This document shows positions 15,533 through 24,135 of a DNA stretch of 28,685 bases, one piece after another. The DNA is from JBDLID01 sp039715055 (GTDB lineage: Bacteria > Desulfobacterota > Desulfobulbia > Desulfobulbales > Desulfocapsaceae). The notes beneath the pieces are model-generated. The model was not told the origin of the DNA. It was given only the letters and a program-made list of their open reading frames with translations, and did no database searches. Where the stretch lies: positions 1 to 28,685 of the forward strand of contig JBDLID010000029.1 of the NCBI GenBank assembly GCA_039715055.1. The letters are read 5' to 3'. The translations under genes were made by a program, and so were the position numbers. Position 1 is the first letter of the stretch; the number at the start of each line of letters is the position of its first letter.

Positions 15533-17593
15533 TCAGGCAGGGCGAGAGTCTGCAAGTTTTCTGTTTTTTTCAGCCTCAGGCAGGGTAATTGTCACAGCGG
15601 TTCCTTCCGAGGTCCGGTTTTTGATGTCTATGGTGGCATCCATTTCAGTGAGCATTTTCTTGACAATGGTCAGGCCCAGTCCGGTGCCTTCAGCTCTCGT
15701 TGTAAAAAAGGGCTGAAACAGGTGGGCTTCATCTCCAGTTGTAATTCCACAGCCATTGTCCTTGAAACAGATTTCAACAAAGCCCTTTTTGGTACTTTGG
15801 CATGAAATCGTAATGTATGGATCAGTAGTATTGTTTAAAGCATTAATCGCATTGGTCAAAAGATTGAGAAGAACCTGGTGGAAGGCTCTTTTATCAATCA
15901 GCACCGATAAGTTCTGCTCCTGTTCGTCCAGTGTGAGGTTAATGTTTTTCCGGGACAGATCATTCTTATGAATTTGCAAAAAATGTTCCAGAAAGTCGTG
16001 GAGCGGTGCCGGTTCAGGATCAATTTCCTCGTGGAGGTTGAAGTTTTTCAGGGAGTAGAGCAGATACTCCATTCGTTCGACTTCTCCAAGGCAGCGGTTG
16101 AGGAATTCCATGATCTGTTCGGAAGAGAAATGGTGGATCTCTTTGACCAGAACCGACAGAGCCATTTTCAGCGAGTTTAAAGGATTACCCAGTTCGTGAC
16201 GGATACCGGAAAAAACAAAACCTACGTTTTCCACCAGGTTGGCTGCCTCGGCAATGGACTCAAGGCGGAGTTGATCTGTCACATCACGCTTGATCAGAAT
16301 GTAGCTTGAAACCTGGTCTGTTCCCTCCCGGATGGGTAATACCGTAACCTCTTCATCATAGAGAGTTCCGTCTTTACGCCGGTTTTGGATCTGGCCGTGC
16401 CAGATCTGCCCTTTGTCTGATTTCTCCAGCATCTGCTGAGAACTCTTGGTCGATTCATCGATCTGGACGGCGTCGATATGTTTGCCAATGAGTTCGGTAT
16501 GATGATAGCCTGTTACCTTTTGGGAGGCAGGGTTCGCATAAAAGATCCTGCCCTTATCGTCAACCATGCAGACGCAGTCGTCAAACTGGCGGATGGCCAC
16601 TGCCAACCGGTCCCGTTCCTGGTTGGTCAGACATCGCTGCAGTGAAGCTCCAAGTGTATCTGCAACAATGGACAGGGCATCTCTGATGACACTTGGGCAT
16701 TCCTCTCTGGCTGTCTGCCAGTCAAATCCCAGGCAGCCAAGCCAGCGTTGGCCTGAGAAAACCGGAATAAGGCAATAGTATGCAGTTCCCTGCTGCTGCA
16801 GGGCTCGGCCGGCCTCTTTTTCAATACCATCAGTCCTGCCGCTGACGATGACACCCTGAGACAACGGATTATAAACTGATTCGATATCCGCAAGGACCGT
16901 GTACGATGGACACCAGGTTGTTTTTTGGCTGTCCATTTGCCAGCGGTACTGCCTGCCGCTGAATTCACCGGGGCGAAGGGTGGTGAAGTAGGCTCCGTCA
17001 GCACCAATTGTACGGCTGAGTTGTTCCAGGACATCGGTAATGACCTCTTCCCAGTCCTGATTTTTCAGAAAGATTTCAGCTGTAAAGTTCACCGCCCGGA
17101 GGATGGCGTCGCGCTGGTTCAGAAAGCCGGCGGTTTTGTTGCGATCGGCAAGGAGTTCCCTGTACTCTCTGTTGGCCTCTTTCAGCCGCATGGCCTGGTC
17201 TTCAAGGAGCTGTCGTCCCTGCTGAATCTCAAGGATATTGGCTACTCTTGCCTTGACCACGGAACTTTTGAATGGCTTGGTGATATAATCGACACCGCCC
17301 GCCCTCAGCCCCCGCACCTCGTCCTTACTCTCGCTCAGACCGGTGATGAAAATGACCGGAATATCTTTTGTCTCATTTCGGCTTTTCAGCTGTTTACAGA
17401 CTTCATAGCCGTTGATGTCCGGCATGATGATATCAAGCAGAATAAGCTCCGGGCGGAATTTGTCGACGAGATCGAGGGCCGTCTTTCCGTTTTCAACACG
17501 GTAGACGGTGTAGCCAAGTTCCTGCAGTATTCTCTGGAGGAAAGATCCGATTGCCGGGTCATCATCAACAACGAGTAGTTTTGCTCCTGTCAT
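15533..17593 (-). CDS. Soluble REC-GAF-PAS histidine kinase
   Basis: 686 residues with no membrane segment. Order: receiver (1-120, phosphoacceptor Asp54 in LLDIIMPDING, TKPF); a coiled coil (about 125-155); a GAF-like domain (about 165-325); a PAS domain (about 335-450, FYANPASQKVTGYHHTELIG); a HisKA segment with His466 in IRHELGNPLNSLK; and an HATPase with LLNLLTNAINAL, DNGCGI and GTGLGLTIVKKM. It should sense an intracellular cue and phosphorylate the neighbouring sigma54 activator. The N-terminal receiver means its activity can itself be tuned by another kinase. The gene heads the - strand operon and diverges from the hybrid kinase gene at 17931. Confidence 0.94.
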   Translation of the reverse strand: MTGAKLLVVDDDPAIGSFLQRILQELGYTVYRVENGKTALDLVDKFRPELILLDIIMPDINGYEVCKQLKSRNETKDIPVIFITGLSESKDEVRGLRAGGVDYITKPFKSSVVKARVANILEIQQGRQLLEDQAMRLKEANREYRELLADRNKTAGFLNQRDAILRAVNFTAEIFLKNQDWEEVITDVLEQLSRTIGADGAYFTTLRPGEFSGRQYRWQMDSQKTTWCPSYTVLADIESVYNPLSQGVIVSGRTDGIEKEAGRALQQQGTAYYCLIPVFSGQRWLGCLGFDWQTAREECPSVIRDALSIVADTLGASLQRCLTNQERDRLAVAIRQFDDCVCMVDDKGRIFYANPASQKVTGYHHTELIGKHIDAVQIDESTKSSQQMLEKSDKGQIWHGQIQNRRKDGTLYDEEVTVLPIREGTDQVSSYILIKRDVTDQLRLESIAEAANLVENVGFVFSGIRHELGNPLNSLKMALSVLVKEIHHFSSEQIMEFLNRCLGEVERMEYLLYSLKNFNLHEEIDPEPAPLHDFLEHFLQIHKNDLSRKNINLTLDEQEQNLSVLIDKRAFHQVLLNLLTNAINALNNTTDPYITISCQSTKKGFVEICFKDNGCGITTGDEAHLFQPFFTTRAEGTGLGLTIVKKMLTEMDATIDIKNRTSEGTAVTITLPEAEKNRKLADSRPA

Positions 17594-17930
17594 ATCAAGT
17601 CTGGGTAATGTTTACGAATTGGAATCATAAATTATTATATTAGACCAGCAGAACTATCAGTCAAGGAGAATGGTGTGTCAAGGTGAGTCGGGTGTTCTAT
17701 TCTGCGTCAGTCAGAATGGTACAGTTTGGTTGTCGGGGCGACTTTTTAATGTGGAAAGTCGTGATTCCATGGTGGCTGGTTCTGTCCCTGTTCATGGTAT
17801 CAATATTGCAAATACACAGATCTCGCTGATCCGGCGGGGGCGGCGGCAACTGTCATGGTAAATCACGCCGTCCAAAAGAAAGACCGTCAGGATTCAAAAC
17901 AGTTGACTGTACAGGTTTGATTGAAAATAG
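17594..17930. other. Divergent intergenic region
   Basis: This 337-nt stretch separates two oppositely oriented kinase genes. It contains the - strand promoter above. A 63-codon + strand frame at 17670 has a ribosome site too close to its ATG and an unconvincing composition. A TTGACT at 17903 lacks a good -10 partner. I see no RNA gene or strong terminator here. Confidence 0.6.
17634..17664 (-). promoter_or_regulatory. Candidate sigma70 promoter for the REC-GAF-PAS kinase gene
   Basis: On the - strand TTGACT (17664-17659) is followed by TAATAT at 16 nt or by a perfect TATAAT (17639-17634) at 19 nt. The implied transcription start is about 35 nt before the ATG at 17593. The spacing ambiguity lowers confidence. 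Confidence 0.5.
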
Positions 17931-20513
17931 ATGATGAATCTTTGTTTGAAAAAAATATCTCTCTACTACCTGAGTTTCCTTGGCCTTGGAGCCCTTCTCG
18001 TCTGCACTGTTCTCATCACCCAGGTCATGAGGTACGAATCTATTCAGAGTTCGCGAAAGGCACTTGGTGATGCCCATGAAGCAGTGGTCTCCCTCCAGTA
18101 CAACACCGAAAAACTTCTCACCACACCAAACCTGAAAAAACAGCAGCAGAACCTGCTTCACCACACCACAAAACTTAGGGACAGGCTCCATTCCCCTGTC
18201 CTGTTCAATCTTCTTCAGCCCACTGAGATCATAAAGTTATTCAAGTTGATTGAGGCCAGGATTCCACTCATTATGGACAGGCTCAATGAGCCCGATTCCG
18301 TCATAAAAAATGTAACGGAAACATCGCTGATCAGTTATCTGGCAAAAGGTTCAGGCCCGAAGAAAAGTCAGGAATCCGGTGAGGTGCTTGAGCTGGTTCA
18401 TGCCATCAACGATTTGCTTCAGCATGAGGCCTATCTCCATGATGATCTCCACTCTCTTAATCAGGGATATTTGACTGTCAGTGATAATGATTTGACAGTC
18501 ACTGAGCGATGGCTTGTATGGATGCCCGTTTTATCCGTAATTATCGTGTTTGTTTTTGGTTTTCTGGTTTTTTTCTTAAGCAGAAAAGTTGACGACTCAA
18601 TCAGGCGAAGCAGGGCGAGCCTGAAGGAAGCCCAGCGTATTGCCCAGGTTGGGTGCTGGGACCATGATATCGTTAACAACCGGCTGGACTGGTCCGATGA
18701 GACCTATCGGATTTTTGAAGTTGACCGTCAATCCACTGTACCAAGTTATGAGCTCTTTCTGGGGTTGATTCACCAGGAAGATAAAGAGATGGTCAATTCC
18801 TCCTATATGGAATCAGTCCGGAGCGGCAAGCCTTTTGATATCGTTCACCGACTGCAGATGAATGACGGTTCCATCAAATATATCAGGGAGCAGGGTGAGA
18901 CGGAATTTAATGACAGGGGAGAGGCGGTTTCTTCCAGGGGAGTTGTCATGGATATAACAACTCAGAGAGAAAATGAGGAAACCATGCGAATCCTGTCGAC
19001 AGCCGTTGAGCAGAGTCCGGCAGCGATAGTCATCACCGATCGTCAGGGCGTCATCGAATATGTCAACCCCAAGATGGTGGAGCATACCGGCTATGAGGAT
19101 CAAGAGCTGATCGGCAATAAAACAAGCGTGCTGAAATCCGGCCTGACACCTGCTCAGACTTATGATCAGCTCTGGCAGACCATTGGTCGCGGAAGGGTCT
19201 GGAATGGTGAGTTCATCAACAGGAGAAAGGATGATTCACTGCTCTGGGAGTCCGCCGTCATTGCTCCGATTTTCACTCCTGACAATACAATCTCCAAATA
19301 TATTGCCATCAAGGAGGATATTACCCGGCGTAAGCTTGCTGAAAAGGACAGGGAAAAACTTGAACTCCAGTTGAACCGGGCAAAAAGACTGGAGTCCATC
19401 GGCCTGATGGCCGGAGGAGTGGCCCATGATCTGAACAATATACTTTCCGGGGTTGTCGGCTACCCTGAGCTGATTCTGATGGCGTTGCCCAAAGACAGTG
19501 ATATGAGACCGCTTGTCGAGGCCATACAGGACTCCGGCAAGCGTGCGGCAACGGTTGTTTCGGATCTGTTTTCCATTGCCAGGGGCCCGTCTTCGGCCAG
19601 AGAGGTCCATAATCTCAACATGGTGATTAAAGATTACCTCAACTCTTCCCAACACAAGAAACTCAAAATACTCCACTCCGAGGTCACTTGTGAGCAGGAA
19701 TTTTCAGCAACCCGTCCTCATATCCTCTGTTCTCCAATCCAGGTAAAAAAATGCCTCGTGAACCTGATTGAAAATGCAAATGAGGCCATTTCCGGGAAGG
19801 GAGTTGTCACGATTACCACTGAAAATCAATTTGTGGATTACAATTTTGGTGCCAAGCATAGCATGGCCGCCGGTGACTATGTAGTTGTGAAAGTGATGGA
19901 TGATGGCCAGGGAATTGCAAAAAACGATCTGGAACGTATCTTTGACCCGTTCTACACAAATAAAGTGATGGCCAAAAGCGGCTCCGGACTGGGACTTACC
20001 ATTGTCTGGAAAACCATGGCCGACCATGATGGCAAGGTCCTGCTCGAAAGCAGCGAGGAGGGAACATGTTTCAAACTCTACTATCCTGTTTCCAGGGAAA
20101 TGAAAACTGAGACCATGGACTATGATCTTTTAAAAAACTACATGGGCAACGGTGAACGAATTCTGATTGTTGATGACGAACCTCAATTACTCGATATCGC
20201 CGAAAAAATTTTAACAACTTTTGGCTATGATGTTTTAACCGTCAGTTCCGGGGAAGAGGCGATCGATTATCTCCGAGAACAGCGGGCTGATCTTCTTGTC
20301 CTTGACATGTTTATGGATCCCGGCCTTAATGGTCGTCAAACATATGATAAGATTGTTAAAATATGTCCCGGCCAAAAAGTTGTCATTGCCAGTGGGTCAT
20401 CAGAAAGCGATGATGTGAAAGGTGTAATGAAACAGGGAGCCGGTGGATTTATCCAAAAGCCATACTCAATGGTGGAGATCGGTCGAGCTGTTCAGGAAGT
20501 CCTGCAAGGTTGA
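17931..20513 (+). CDS. Membrane hybrid histidine kinase (sensor-PAS-PAS-HisKA-HATPase-REC)
   Basis: 860 residues. Two membrane segments (about 10-30 and 196-216) enclose a largely helical periplasmic region of about 165 residues. Next come two PAS domains (about 230-350 and 355-480; the second has YVNPKMVEHTGYEDQELIG), a HisKA segment with His499 in GGVAHDLNNIL, an HATPase with LVNLIENANEAI, DDGQGI and GSGLGLTIVWKT, and a C-terminal receiver with phosphoacceptor Asp792 in VLDMFMDPG and QKPYS. It should sense an external or membrane cue and pass phosphate to its own receiver; a downstream HPt or regulator is not adjacent. The helical sensor region gives no ligand clue. Confidence 0.94.
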   Translation: MMNLCLKKISLYYLSFLGLGALLVCTVLITQVMRYESIQSSRKALGDAHEAVVSLQYNTEKLLTTPNLKKQQQNLLHHTTKLRDRLHSPVLFNLLQPTEIIKLFKLIEARIPLIMDRLNEPDSVIKNVTETSLISYLAKGSGPKKSQESGEVLELVHAINDLLQHEAYLHDDLHSLNQGYLTVSDNDLTVTERWLVWMPVLSVIIVFVFGFLVFFLSRKVDDSIRRSRASLKEAQRIAQVGCWDHDIVNNRLDWSDETYRIFEVDRQSTVPSYELFLGLIHQEDKEMVNSSYMESVRSGKPFDIVHRLQMNDGSIKYIREQGETEFNDRGEAVSSRGVVMDITTQRENEETMRILSTAVEQSPAAIVITDRQGVIEYVNPKMVEHTGYEDQELIGNKTSVLKSGLTPAQTYDQLWQTIGRGRVWNGEFINRRKDDSLLWESAVIAPIFTPDNTISKYIAIKEDITRRKLAEKDREKLELQLNRAKRLESIGLMAGGVAHDLNNILSGVVGYPELILMALPKDSDMRPLVEAIQDSGKRAATVVSDLFSIARGPSSAREVHNLNMVIKDYLNSSQHKKLKILHSEVTCEQEFSATRPHILCSPIQVKKCLVNLIENANEAISGKGVVTITTENQFVDYNFGAKHSMAAGDYVVVKVMDDGQGIAKNDLERIFDPFYTNKVMAKSGSGLGLTIVWKTMADHDGKVLLESSEEGTCFKLYYPVSREMKTETMDYDLLKNYMGNGERILIVDDEPQLLDIAEKILTTFGYDVLTVSSGEEAIDYLREQRADLLVLDMFMDPGLNGRQTYDKIVKICPGQKVVIASGSSESDDVKGVMKQGAGGFIQKPYSMVEIGRAVQEVLQG

Positions 20514-20526
20514 ATGACACATTTTT

Positions 20527-20556
20527 TTGTGCTTTACTTTTCTATAGGAGTATAAA
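20527..20556 (+). promoter_or_regulatory. Weak candidate promoter for the diguanylate cyclase gene
   Basis: TTGTGC (20527-20532) and TATAAA (20551-20556) are separated by 18 nt. The -35 box is poor. The predicted start would leave a leader of about 20 nt before the TTG at 20585. Confidence 0.3.
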
Positions 20557-20584
20557 ACTAACCGGATTTGACCGGTGAGCCTTT

Positions 20585-22213
20585 TTGCTGGAAAAGTATG
20601 TCACGCCAACTGAGATGAAAATTGGAAAGCCATATCTGACTTCTGCCATTGTTTTCCTGGCAGTGATGTCGATTGGAATCTGCCTCGACAGTCTGATTTC
20701 CCACACTGCATTTCAAACAGTCTATTATGTTTTATGGACAGCTTTGGGCCTGTTGCTGTCCGCCGCCGTCTGCAATTATATTTTTCAGCCGCAAAAACTT
20801 AAAAAAATCGTCGAAGAACGAACCTCACAGCTGGCCGACAGCCAAAAAAAATATAAGGGGATTTTTGATGAATCCGCCTCCGCGATCATTATGTTTGATA
20901 AGGAGATGAGATTTGTCGACTCCAACAGGGCCGGCATCGATCTGTTGGGCTATTCCAGAGAGGAACTGCTGGCCATGACGTTTGCCGAGATGGATGCGAA
21001 CCCGGATGTGGCGCTTCCTGTTCACAGGCAGGTTCTGTCCGGAGAGGTGATCAACAACTACGAACATCTCCTTGTCCGCAAGGACGGCAGAGTTGTTGCG
21101 GTCTTGAACAGCTCCAGACCGCTGTTTGATGATGACGGATCGGTCACCGGTATACAGGCTACCCTTATCGACATCACCAGGCGCAAACATCTTGAGTGGA
21201 AGCTGCAGGAAAGTGAGGTGAAATATCGGGGGCTTGTCGAATACTCTCATGACTGGATCTGGGAGATGGACAGTCAGGGGAGATACACCTATTCCAGCCC
21301 TCAGGTTGAAAGCATCCTCGGTTACCGTTCTGAAGAGATTGTCAATATGACCGCGTTTGATGTCATGGAGGCAGGAGAGGCGGAAAAACTGGTCGCAACC
21401 TATCAAGGTCGGGAGGAGGATGAAGACTCAATCATCACCGTAACCATTGAAAATATTTTTCTGCATAACGACGGTAACAAGGTCATTCTGGAAACCCGCG
21501 GGGCACCATTTTTTGATAATATGGGGATGGCTGCCGGGTTTCGCGGTATCGGTCGTGACATCACCGCAAAAAAGCAGCAGGAGGAGATACTCAAGCGTCA
21601 GGCGACCATTGATTCACTCACCGGCCTGCCCAACCGTTCTCTCTTCATGGATCGTCTCCAGCGAGAGGTCCTCCATTCCAAGCGGCTGGGAAACAGTTTT
21701 GCCCTGCTCTTTGTCGACCTGGATCAGTTTAAAGAGGTGAATGATTCCATGGGCCATGCGGCCGGTGATCTGCTGCTTTCGCAGGTGGCCCAGAGATACA
21801 CCGGCGTGGTCCGAGAGTCGGATACCGTTGCCCGTCTGGGCGGGGATGAGTTCGTCGTCATGCTGTCAAATATTCCCAAAAGCGACGATATCGCAAGAAT
21901 CGCCCAGATTCTTGTGAATGTCTCGTCCAGGCCCTTCTGGGTCAACAATCAGGAAGTGCAGATCGGGGCCTCCATCGGAATCTCAAGATATCCCCGGGAC
22001 AGTGATAATGCGGACACCCTTCTTGTTCAGGCGGACAGTGCAATGTACAGGTCCAAACAGTCGGGGCGCAGCCGTTTCTGCTTTTTTGAGGCTATTCCCG
22101 GTGACGAAAAACAGAGGCTGATCAACTACAGCCTGTCCGGTATGACCAAGTCTGCCCAGCCTCGTTCAAAGGTAACTTCCGAGGAACGGCGGACGGAGCA
22201 ATCTGCTCATTAA
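20585..22213 (+). CDS. Membrane PAS-PAS-GGDEF diguanylate cyclase
   Basis: 542 residues from a TTG start; GGTGAG lies 5 nt before it, whereas the in-frame ATG at 20615 has no ribosome site. Two N-terminal membrane segments (about 17-37 and 43-63) are joined by a very short loop. Two PAS domains follow (about 85-205 and 210-330). The GGDEF domain (about 335-515) has the intact signature GGDEF (419-423) and an upstream RESD that fits the RxxD product-inhibition site (410-413). It should make c-di-GMP from two GTP. No EAL or HD-GYP domain is fused. It follows the hybrid kinase by 71 nt on the same strand. The PilZ protein at 8462 is a possible reader of its product. Confidence 0.93.
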   Translation: MLEKYVTPTEMKIGKPYLTSAIVFLAVMSIGICLDSLISHTAFQTVYYVLWTALGLLLSAAVCNYIFQPQKLKKIVEERTSQLADSQKKYKGIFDESASAIIMFDKEMRFVDSNRAGIDLLGYSREELLAMTFAEMDANPDVALPVHRQVLSGEVINNYEHLLVRKDGRVVAVLNSSRPLFDDDGSVTGIQATLIDITRRKHLEWKLQESEVKYRGLVEYSHDWIWEMDSQGRYTYSSPQVESILGYRSEEIVNMTAFDVMEAGEAEKLVATYQGREEDEDSIITVTIENIFLHNDGNKVILETRGAPFFDNMGMAAGFRGIGRDITAKKQQEEILKRQATIDSLTGLPNRSLFMDRLQREVLHSKRLGNSFALLFVDLDQFKEVNDSMGHAAGDLLLSQVAQRYTGVVRESDTVARLGGDEFVVMLSNIPKSDDIARIAQILVNVSSRPFWVNNQEVQIGASIGISRYPRDSDNADTLLVQADSAMYRSKQSGRSRFCFFEAIPGDEKQRLINYSLSGMTKSAQPRSKVTSEERRTEQSAH

Positions 22214-22246
22214 GATCAGCCTCGTGGTGCAGTTTTTTGACAGCTG

Positions 22247-23950
22247 TTACTTCTTGTTGGTTTTACCTTTACCCATTTTGGCCCATGAGTCGCGCAGGGT
22301 GACAATACGGTTGAAGACAGGGGACTGTCTGGTTGACTGGACAGGGTCGGCACAAAAGTAGCCCTGCCGTTCGAACTGGACCCTGTCCCGGGCGTCCACC
22401 TCTGCCAAGGCGGGCTCCACTATACACTCTTCAAGGACGGTGAGAGAGTGCGGGTTAAGGTGTTCCTTGAAGTCCATCGTCTTGTCCGCCTCCGGGTTTT
22501 CCACATTGAACAACCGGTCATAAAGGTTGACCTGGCAGCGTTTGCCGCGTTCAGCATTCACCCAGTGGATGGTGCCTTTGACCTTGCGGCCGTCCGGAGC
22601 GGAGCCCCCGCGGCTTTCCGGATCGTAGGTGCAGTGAATCTCCATAACCTCGCCGCTGGTTTCATCTTTTACCACTGACACACAGGTCACCAGGTAGGCG
22701 TAGCGAAGCCGGACCTCGCGGCCGATGCCGAGGCGGAAGAATTTCTTCGGCGGGTCCTCCATGAAGTCGCTGCGCTCAATGTAGAGTTCGCGGCCAAAAG
22801 GCAGAGGTCTGGTGCCCATTTCCGGTTTCTGGGGATGGTTCTTGGCTTCAATCTCCTCGATAACACCTTCCGGGTAGTTGTCGATGATGACCTTGACCGG
22901 ATCAAGCACTCCCATCACCCTGGGTGCCGATTCGTTGAGATCATCGCGAATACTGTTCTCCAGGACAGTCATGTCGATCCAGCTGTCCCGTTTGCCGACT
23001 CCTATTTCATTACAGAAGTTGCGGATGGAAGCAGGTGTGTAACCGCGTCTGCGCAGGCCGGAGATGGTGAGCATGCGCGGATCATCCCAGCCGGAGACAT
23101 GGCCGCCTTCCACCAGCTGGCGCAGTTTGCGTTTACTCATCACCGTGTAGTTGAGGTTGAGACGGGCAAACTCAATCTGCTGCGGATGGCAGTCGGTTTC
23201 CAGGGTGTCCAGCACCCAGTCGTAAAGCGGGCGGTGGTCCTCAAATTCCAGGGTGCACAGTGAGTGGGTAACCTCCTCCATGGCATCTGACAAACAGTGG
23301 GTGTAGTCGTACATCGGGTAGATGCACCACTTGTCGCCGGTACGGTGGTGGCTTGCCTTGAGGATCCGGTAGATCACCGGGTCACGCATGTTGAGGTTGG
23401 GAGAGCTCATATCGATTTTGGCCCGCAGAACATGGCTGCCCTCGTCGAAGCACCCCTCTTTCATATCCTCAAACAGGGAAAGGTTTTCCTCAACCGTCCG
23501 GTTGCGGTATGGGCTTTCCCGGCCCGGTTCGGTCAGTGTGCCGCGATACTGGCGGATCTCTTCGGCCGACAGGTCACAGACATAGGCGCTGCCCTTTTTG
23601 ATCAGCTCAACGGCGAAGCCGTGGAGCCGGTCAAAGTAATCGGAGGCAAAGAAGAGGTGGGTTCCCCAGTCATATCCAAGCCAGGAGACGTCGTCTTTGA
23701 TGGCGTCCACGTAGAGCTGCTCCTCCCTGGAAGGATTGGTATCGTCGAAACGGAGGTGACAGCGTGAGTTGTTTTCCATGGCGATGCCAAAGTTGAGACA
23801 GATCGATTTGGCATGGCCGATATGGAGAAAGCCGTTCGGTTCCGGAGGAAAACGGGTGACCGTTGTTTTGTGTTTGCCCGCGGCAAGGTCTTCGGCAATG
23901 ATCTGGCGGATAAAGTCGAGCGGTCTGGTCTGGGTGTCTGAGGATTCCAT
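22247..23950 (-). CDS. glnS: Glutaminyl-tRNA synthetase
   Basis: 567 residues, close to the 554 of the E. coli enzyme. It charges tRNA-Gln with glutamine in the cytoplasm. The class I motifs are visible: HIGHAKSICLNFG near the N-terminus and the KMSKS-type loop VMSKRKL near residue 270. The C-terminal half has the beta-barrel anticodon-binding region with GTIHWVN. The protein starts MESSDTQTRPLDFIRQII, as in bacterial GlnS. The gene follows gltX on the same strand, 185 nt downstream. A direct GlnS route is not universal in bacteria; many use GatCAB instead. Confidence 0.97.
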   Translation of the reverse strand: MESSDTQTRPLDFIRQIIAEDLAAGKHKTTVTRFPPEPNGFLHIGHAKSICLNFGIAMENNSRCHLRFDDTNPSREEQLYVDAIKDDVSWLGYDWGTHLFFASDYFDRLHGFAVELIKKGSAYVCDLSAEEIRQYRGTLTEPGRESPYRNRTVEENLSLFEDMKEGCFDEGSHVLRAKIDMSSPNLNMRDPVIYRILKASHHRTGDKWCIYPMYDYTHCLSDAMEEVTHSLCTLEFEDHRPLYDWVLDTLETDCHPQQIEFARLNLNYTVMSKRKLRQLVEGGHVSGWDDPRMLTISGLRRRGYTPASIRNFCNEIGVGKRDSWIDMTVLENSIRDDLNESAPRVMGVLDPVKVIIDNYPEGVIEEIEAKNHPQKPEMGTRPLPFGRELYIERSDFMEDPPKKFFRLGIGREVRLRYAYLVTCVSVVKDETSGEVMEIHCTYDPESRGGSAPDGRKVKGTIHWVNAERGKRCQVNLYDRLFNVENPEADKTMDFKEHLNPHSLTVLEECIVEPALAEVDARDRVQFERQGYFCADPVQSTRQSPVFNRIVTLRDSWAKMGKGKTNKK

Positions 23951-23992
23951 GGTGGCAGGTATGTCGCTGGTCTATGGGTATTATTTTAGATT

Positions 23993-24121
23993 AAATACGA
24001 AATTCGAAACAAATTCAAATGACAAAAACAGACTGGATCTTCTGAAGATGGCATTTTGATCATTGGGGCATTGTCTGTTTGTTTCTGTGTGTCGAATTTC
24101 GATTTACGAGTTTGGGTATTT
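23993..24121. repeat. Imperfect inverted-repeat element between gltX and glnS
   Basis: Left arm 23993-24033 and right arm 24073-24121 are imperfect reverse complements, sharing the ends ACAGAC/GTCTGT and the core GAAATTCGA/TCGAATTTC. The 39-nt centre holds a small palindrome, ATCTTCTGAAGAT. The stretch is AT-richer than the flanking genes. It could be a short mobile or intergenic repeat, or an RNA fold ahead of glnS. No coding frame is supported. Confidence 0.6.
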
Positions 24122-24135
24122 AAAAGATCTTGTAA

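Noticed and set aside
16925..17578. 217-codon + strand frame
   Set aside because: It lies wholly antisense to the REC-GAF-PAS kinase, whose domains are clear; the frame has no recognisable motifs.
17670..17861. 63-codon + strand frame between divergent kinases
   Set aside because: The purine-rich site is only 1 nt from the ATG and the product shows no family features.
23952..23966. Sigma54-like TGGCA-N8-GC on the + strand
   Set aside because: The match is partial (GTCGC at the -12 part) and it points away from glnS with no gene downstream on that strand.
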